DNA of 36,379 bases, from positions 1 through 36,379 of the forward strand of contig CAMCVO010000012.1 in the NCBI GenBank assembly GCA_945881945.1, in the 5' to 3' direction. Position 1 is the stretch's first letter, and each line of letters begins with the position of its first letter. Below the pieces are notes generated by a model. That model was not told where the DNA came from. It ran no database searches and saw only the letters and a program-made list of their open reading frames with translations. This document shows positions 33,049 through 36,379 of the stretch, one piece after another. Position numbers and translations under genes: made by a program. This stretch comes from Bifidobacterium breve (GTDB lineage Bacteria; Actinomycetota; Actinomycetes; Nanopelagicales; Nanopelagicaceae).

Positions 33049-33798
33049 TTCGCCTCCTTCTGGATGATCCCTAACCACCCAGGTTCCTTCCTTGTTGGAA
33101 AATGATGATCTAACATGAATTGGTAGATCAAACCTTCTGGCATACTCAACACAACGCAGGTGTAAAACTTTTGCACCACTTGCGGCTAGCTCTAACATTT
33201 CATCATATGTAACAGTTGATAATTTCTTAGCAGATGGAACTACTCTTGGATCTGCTGAAAATATTCCATCAACATCGGTGTAGATCTCACAAACATCTGC
33301 TTCAAGGGCAGCAGCGAGTGCCACTGCAGTTGTATCAGAGCCACCTCTACCTAAAGTTGTAATGTCATTTGTATCTTGCGAGACTCCTTGAAAGCCTGCA
33401 ACAATTGCAATCGCACCCTCTTTTAATGCTTCTTGAATTCTGCCTGGTGTCACATCAATAACTCTGGCCTTGCCATGAGTTGAGGTAGTAATAATTCCAG
33501 CCTGGGAACCAGTAAAAGATCTTGCCTCATGTCCTAAATTTGAGATCGCCATGGCAAGCAAGGCCATTGAGATTCGCTCACCTGCTGTTAGCAACATATC
33601 TAACTCACGCCCATTTGGCAGAGGTGATACTTGATTAGCTAAATCTATTAACTCATCAGTTGTATCTCCCATGGCAGAGACCACAACTACTACCTGGTGG
33701 CCAGATTTCTTGGTGGCAACAATGCGGCTAGCAACCCGCTTTAGCCCTTCAGCATCGGCAACGGAGGAGCCACCAAACTTCTGCACAATTAAGCCCAT
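32527..33798 (-). CDS. lysC: Aspartate kinase (aspartokinase), alpha subunit
   Basis: Phosphorylates aspartate as the first step of the aspartate family pathway. The kinase domain has [14 protein letters not shown] (about residues 5-18), the [17 protein letters not shown] loop, [20 protein letters not shown] and [15 protein letters not shown]. The C-terminal regulatory half has two ACT domains ([20 protein letters not shown] and [19 protein letters not shown]), which in homologues bind lysine and threonine for feedback inhibition. 423 residues matches the Corynebacterium type. A strong internal ribosome binding site for the beta subunit is described separately. Confidence 0.95.
   Translation of the reverse strand: MGLIVQKFGGSSVADAEGLKRVASRIVATKKSGHQVVVVVSAMGDTTDELIDLANQVSPLPNGRELDMLLTAGERISMALLAMAISNLGHEARSFTGSQAGIITTSTHGKARVIDVTPGRIQEALKEGAIAIVAGFQGVSQDTNDITTLGRGGSDTTAVALAAALEADVCEIYTDVDGIFSADPRVVPSAKKLSTVTYDEMLELAASGAKVLHLRCVEYARRFDLPIHVRSSFSNKEGTWVVRDHPEGGEMEAAIIAGIAHDKSEAKVTIVGVPDRAGMAAAIFQAIADADVNIDMIVQNVSAAATGLTDISFTLPKSEGANATAVLKRIQGEIGFASIQYDDQIGKLSLIGAGMRSHPGVTATFFACLSEAGVNIEMISTSEIRISIVCRSTDLEKGVKAAHTAFDLDADQIEAVVYGGSGR
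33053..33059 (-). promoter_or_regulatory. Internal ribosome binding site for the lysC beta subunit
   Basis: AAGGAGG on the minus strand, four bases before the in-frame ATG at 33048. It lies within the alpha-subunit coding region, where the codons read E-G-G-E before the internal methionine. This site supports a separate beta product. Confidence 0.8.
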
Positions 33799-33882
33799 GG
33801 GATAAGTGTGAAGGATGGCTTTGGATATATGGGAATTATCTCAAATAATAAGACGCTTGGTAATCTTATATATTGAGATTAA

Positions 33883-34482
33883 TCAATTATCGTAGGATCT
33901 GCGCCCCTCAAAGGCTCTGCCCAGGGTGATTTCATCGGCGTACTCAAGATCTCCCCCGACCGGCAACCCTGAGGCAAGGCGAGAGACCTTAACGCCTAAG
34001 GGCTTAATTAATCTCGTTAAATAGGTAGCTGTTGCCTCACCTTCAAGATTTGGATCGGTGGCAATAATTACTTCACTAATTGTTGTTTCAGATAATCTCG
34101 TCATTAACTCTTTGATTCTTAAATTCTCAGGTCCTACGCCATCTATTGGTGAGATCGCCCCACCCAATACATGATAGGTACCTTTAAACTCTCTAGTTTT
34201 TTCAATTGCTAATACATCTTTACTCTCTTCCACAACACAGATAGCAGTTTTGTCTCTTCTTGGATCTCGACAAATTTTGCAAAGATCTTCCTCTGAGATA
34301 TTTCCACAAATCATGCAGAACTTAACTCGCTCTTTAACAGTTTTTAAAACTTCAGCAAGGCGGGTTACATCAACTCGGTCTGATTGAATAATATGAAAAG
34401 CAATACGTTGGGCACTCTTTGGGCCAACACCTGGTAATCGCCCCAACTCATCAATTAAATCTTGAATTATTCCTTCATACAT
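33883..34482 (-). CDS. recR: Recombination mediator RecR
   Basis: Works with RecO (and RecF) to load RecA at single-strand gaps. The helix-hairpin-helix is [20 protein letters not shown] (about residues 12-31). The zinc finger has C-M-I-C (56, 59) and C-K-I-C (68, 71). The Toprim domain has [20 protein letters not shown] and [20 protein letters not shown], with [16 protein letters not shown]. 199 residues is standard. It is 23 bp downstream of dnaX, and recR after dnaX is a conserved bacterial arrangement. The usual ybaB gene between them is missing here. Confidence 0.96.
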   Translation of the reverse strand: MYEGIIQDLIDELGRLPGVGPKSAQRIAFHIIQSDRVDVTRLAEVLKTVKERVKFCMICGNISEEDLCKICRDPRRDKTAICVVEESKDVLAIEKTREFKGTYHVLGGAISPIDGVGPENLRIKELMTRLSETTISEVIIATDPNLEGEATATYLTRLIKPLGVKVSRLASGLPVGGDLEYADEITLGRAFEGRRSYDN

Positions 34483-34505
34483 AAAGTTTCAACTAAGAAA
34501 AAAAC

Positions 34506-36188
34506 TTAGTCAGACTCCTTAATAACTTTTGCACCTAGCTTACTTGCTAATAAATCAGCACCGGTGAGCATGTTGGCATCACTTGGATCCTCATCACTTT
34601 TTGCCATTGTGGTAATGGCAACTGTGGTATCAACTGTTGCAACTATTTTTCTTCGCACCCCTGCCACCTCTTGGAAGGCATCAGATAAAATCAAATCACT
34701 TTCTGATCTAACAAAGGAATCACGGGCTCCTGCATTAACAATTCCAATACTTATATTTTCATCATCAATTGAGAGTATCTGAGCACTTGTGGCAAGTAGT
34801 GACCAAGTAAGCCGCCTTTTACCTTTAACATTTTCAATTACTTGTGGCCATAATCTGCGCAGGGCTGCAATATCAGCAGTTCCACTTGGTTTGTGGTTGG
34901 CTTGCTTGCTTTCAACCTTTACTGGCTCCGCATTACTTTTCACATCTTGTTTTGGTTCAATCTTGGAGACTGGTTTGGCAAAATTTTGAACAGGCTCACT
35001 CTTAACAGCTTTAGCCTCAACAGTTGCAGCAGCGCCAATTACCCCTTGCTCTAGCTTTTCAACTCGAGCAGCAAGTGAGGCATTAGGTGCTTGTGACAAC
35101 ATCATCTGACCACAAACTAACTCCAAAATTAACCTTGGTGGGGTAGCCCCGCGCATCTGGGTTAACCCATTAGCTAATAAATCTGCTGCTCTAATTAAGT
35201 TAGCAACACCAATCAACTTTGCCTGAGTTCGCATGCGATCTAATTGATCAGTTGGGATTTGTACTAAGACTTGGGAGTTATTCTCATCAACTGCGCCAAC
35301 AATAATTAAATCTCTAAGCCGCTCAAGTAAATCTTGTGCAAATCTCTTTGGGTCTTGTCCTGATTCAACTACCCGATCAACTGTGTTGAACAATGAGGCT
35401 GAATCTGATGCGGCGATTGAATCTATTGCCTCATCTAGTAGCGCAGAGTCGGTGTAACCAAGGAGTGCTACTGCAATCTCATAGGTAACACCATCTTTGC
35501 CAGCACCTGCTAGTAATTGGCCAAGGATTGATTGGGCATCTCGAACTGATCCACCGGAGGCTCTAACAACTAATTGAATAACACCCTTTGCGACTTTGAT
35601 TCCTTCAGATGCACAAACTTTTTCTAAATGGGTTGAAAGAATTGCTGGCGGAACCAATCTAAATGGATAATGATGAGTTCTTGATCTAATTGTTGAAATT
35701 AACTTTTCAGGTTCAGTGGTAGCAAAAATAAATAACACATGAGCTGGCGGCTCTTCAACTACTTTAAGCAAAGCATTTGCTGCCCCTGGCCCTAGTTGAT
35801 GGGCCTCATCAATAATATAAATCTTGTAACGAGATTGCACTGGTGCAAAAAAAGCTTTATCCCTTAAATCTCTGGCATCATCTACTAACCCATGAGTTGC
35901 TGCATCTAATTCAATTACATCAAGTGAGCCTGGTCCATTTGCAACTAGATCATTACAAGATTGACATACTCCACATGGATTTGGTGTTGGACCTTTTTCA
36001 CAATTTAGCGATCTAGCAATGATCCTGGCACTAGATGTTTTACCGCACCCTCTAGGCCCACTAAATAAATACGCGTGGTGAATTTGTCCTGAGGTTAAAG
36101 CATTACTTAATGGAGTTGTCACATGCTCTTGGCCAATAACATCTGCAAAAGTTGATGGGCGATACTTGCGGTATAGAGCTAATGACAT
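34506..36188 (-). CDS. dnaX: DNA polymerase III subunits gamma/tau
   Basis: Clamp-loader ATPase subunit. The N-terminus is MSLALYRKYRPSTFADVIGQ. Walker A is GPRGCGKT (residues 44-51), the zinc cysteines are Cys63 and CGVCQSC (72, 75, 78), the Walker B is IIDEAHQLG, and the sensor region has STIRSRTHHYPFR. Beyond about residue 370 is a linker rich in Lys, Glu and Val, then a domain with LWPQVIENVKGKRRLTWSLL. The whole is 560 residues, a tau-type length. The ATG at 36188 has AAGGAGG six bases upstream. No A-rich slippery sequence for frameshifting to a gamma form was seen. Confidence 0.96.
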   Translation of the reverse strand: MSLALYRKYRPSTFADVIGQEHVTTPLSNALTSGQIHHAYLFSGPRGCGKTSSARIIARSLNCEKGPTPNPCGVCQSCNDLVANGPGSLDVIELDAATHGLVDDARDLRDKAFFAPVQSRYKIYIIDEAHQLGPGAANALLKVVEEPPAHVLFIFATTEPEKLISTIRSRTHHYPFRLVPPAILSTHLEKVCASEGIKVAKGVIQLVVRASGGSVRDAQSILGQLLAGAGKDGVTYEIAVALLGYTDSALLDEAIDSIAASDSASLFNTVDRVVESGQDPKRFAQDLLERLRDLIIVGAVDENNSQVLVQIPTDQLDRMRTQAKLIGVANLIRAADLLANGLTQMRGATPPRLILELVCGQMMLSQAPNASLAARVEKLEQGVIGAAATVEAKAVKSEPVQNFAKPVSKIEPKQDVKSNAEPVKVESKQANHKPSGTADIAALRRLWPQVIENVKGKRRLTWSLLATSAQILSIDDENISIGIVNAGARDSFVRSESDLILSDAFQEVAGVRRKIVATVDTTVAITTMAKSDEDPSDANMLTGADLLASKLGAKVIKESD

Positions 36189-36238
36189 TTATCGCCTCCT
36201 TGCCTTAAGGTATTAAAACTCTTGCTTAAAAAAAATAG

Positions 36239-36326
36239 GATCCCCCGTACACCCACTAGAGCGCACCTACCCTTGCTGCATTCCTGCCCTGGGGGAGTTC
36301 GGCACGTTAATGCCGCACGGGGGATC
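36239..36326 (-). ncRNA. ffs: Signal recognition particle RNA, small bacterial type (ffs)
   Basis: The minus-strand transcript begins GATCCCCCGTGCGGCATTAA and ends in the pairing GGGGGATC. The core GGCAGGAATGCAGCAAGGGT, then AGGTGCGC, is the conserved SRP RNA helix 8 with its tetraloop region and asymmetric loops. The terminal stem GATCCCCCGT / ACGGGGGATC is perfect at the ends. At about 88 nt it is the short form. It lies just upstream of dnaX, an arrangement common in actinobacteria. It partners the Ffh protein to target nascent membrane proteins. Confidence 0.93.
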
Positions 36327-36338
36327 TAACGGTAAATC

Positions 36339-36379
36339 TTAGTCATCACCACCGATACCCTTAAGCCTTGTAAGTAATA
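36339..36379 (-). CDS. Possible C-terminal tail of a gene cut by the window edge
   Basis: On the minus strand the last 41 bases read LLTRLKGIGGDD followed by TAA. This has a protein-like composition and ends 13 bp before the SRP RNA. It could be the tail of a gene transcribed toward the SRP RNA, but with only 12 codons the family cannot be named. Confidence 0.3.
   Translation of the reverse strand, partial: LLTRLKGIGGDD

Noticed and set aside
34506-36188. Programmed frameshift in dnaX to make a short gamma subunit
   Set aside because: No A-rich slippery heptamer was found in the sense strand; the T-run near 35850 is in the wrong orientation.

Overview
The window looks like a stretch of chromosome from a small-genome, AT-rich actinobacterium. 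The freshwater acI / Nanopelagicales group is the best guess. This rests on actinobacterial marker genes (mycothiol genes mshA and mshD, GlnR, BldC, the DUF3073, DUF5302 and DUF4395 families, a Crp of the mycobacterial type), very short intergenic spaces, many 1-4 bp gene overlaps, GTG/TTG starts and several apparently leaderless promoters. No search was run, so the taxonomic call is inference.

Layout. 1-4318 (mostly minus strand): the start of mshA, then, in order of transcription, a membrane thioredoxin, a 28-residue cysteine-containing leader peptide, DUF4395, Fur, YgfZ, a 36-residue membrane peptide, nitrobindin and L-asparaginase II. glnR is divergent from this block. 5091-5420: tRNA-Phe, tRNA-Asp and tRNA-Glu (all minus). 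5516-6469: threonylcarbamoyl-AMP synthase. 6512-16681: an accessory cell-surface region. It holds a tyrosine recombinase with all catalytic residues, two large secreted paralogues in opposite orientation, a phage-type HTH protein, three other secreted proteins, and an ECF sigma factor fused to a transmembrane and extracytoplasmic segment. tRNA-Lys lies next to it.

17236-24115: aldose epimerase-like gene, then bldC-DUF5302-mshD, a conserved actinobacterial unknown next to bldC, and purA-purB-SCP-DUF3073. 24116-31482: acs, then the nth-tlpA-cvpA operon (overlapping starts and stops), crp, DUF4177-ridA, yqeY, a metallophosphoesterase and a membrane protein. 31484-36379: asd and lysC (with a strong internal ribosome binding site for a beta subunit), recR, dnaX and the small SRP RNA. 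The last bases hold the possible tail of another gene.

The unusual part is 7.3-15.2 kb. The two secreted paralogues share an almost identical 165-bp 5' block (dyads, 5' leader, signal peptide) and an almost identical 156-bp 3' block (C-terminal helix, terminator), while their middles have diverged. The copies are inverted relative to each other and enclose the HTH gene and three more secreted-protein genes. A recombinase gene lies just outside one end and a membrane-linked sigma factor just outside the other. This has the shape of a surface-protein cassette system that could diversify or invert. That interpretation is inference; the repeats themselves are directly visible.
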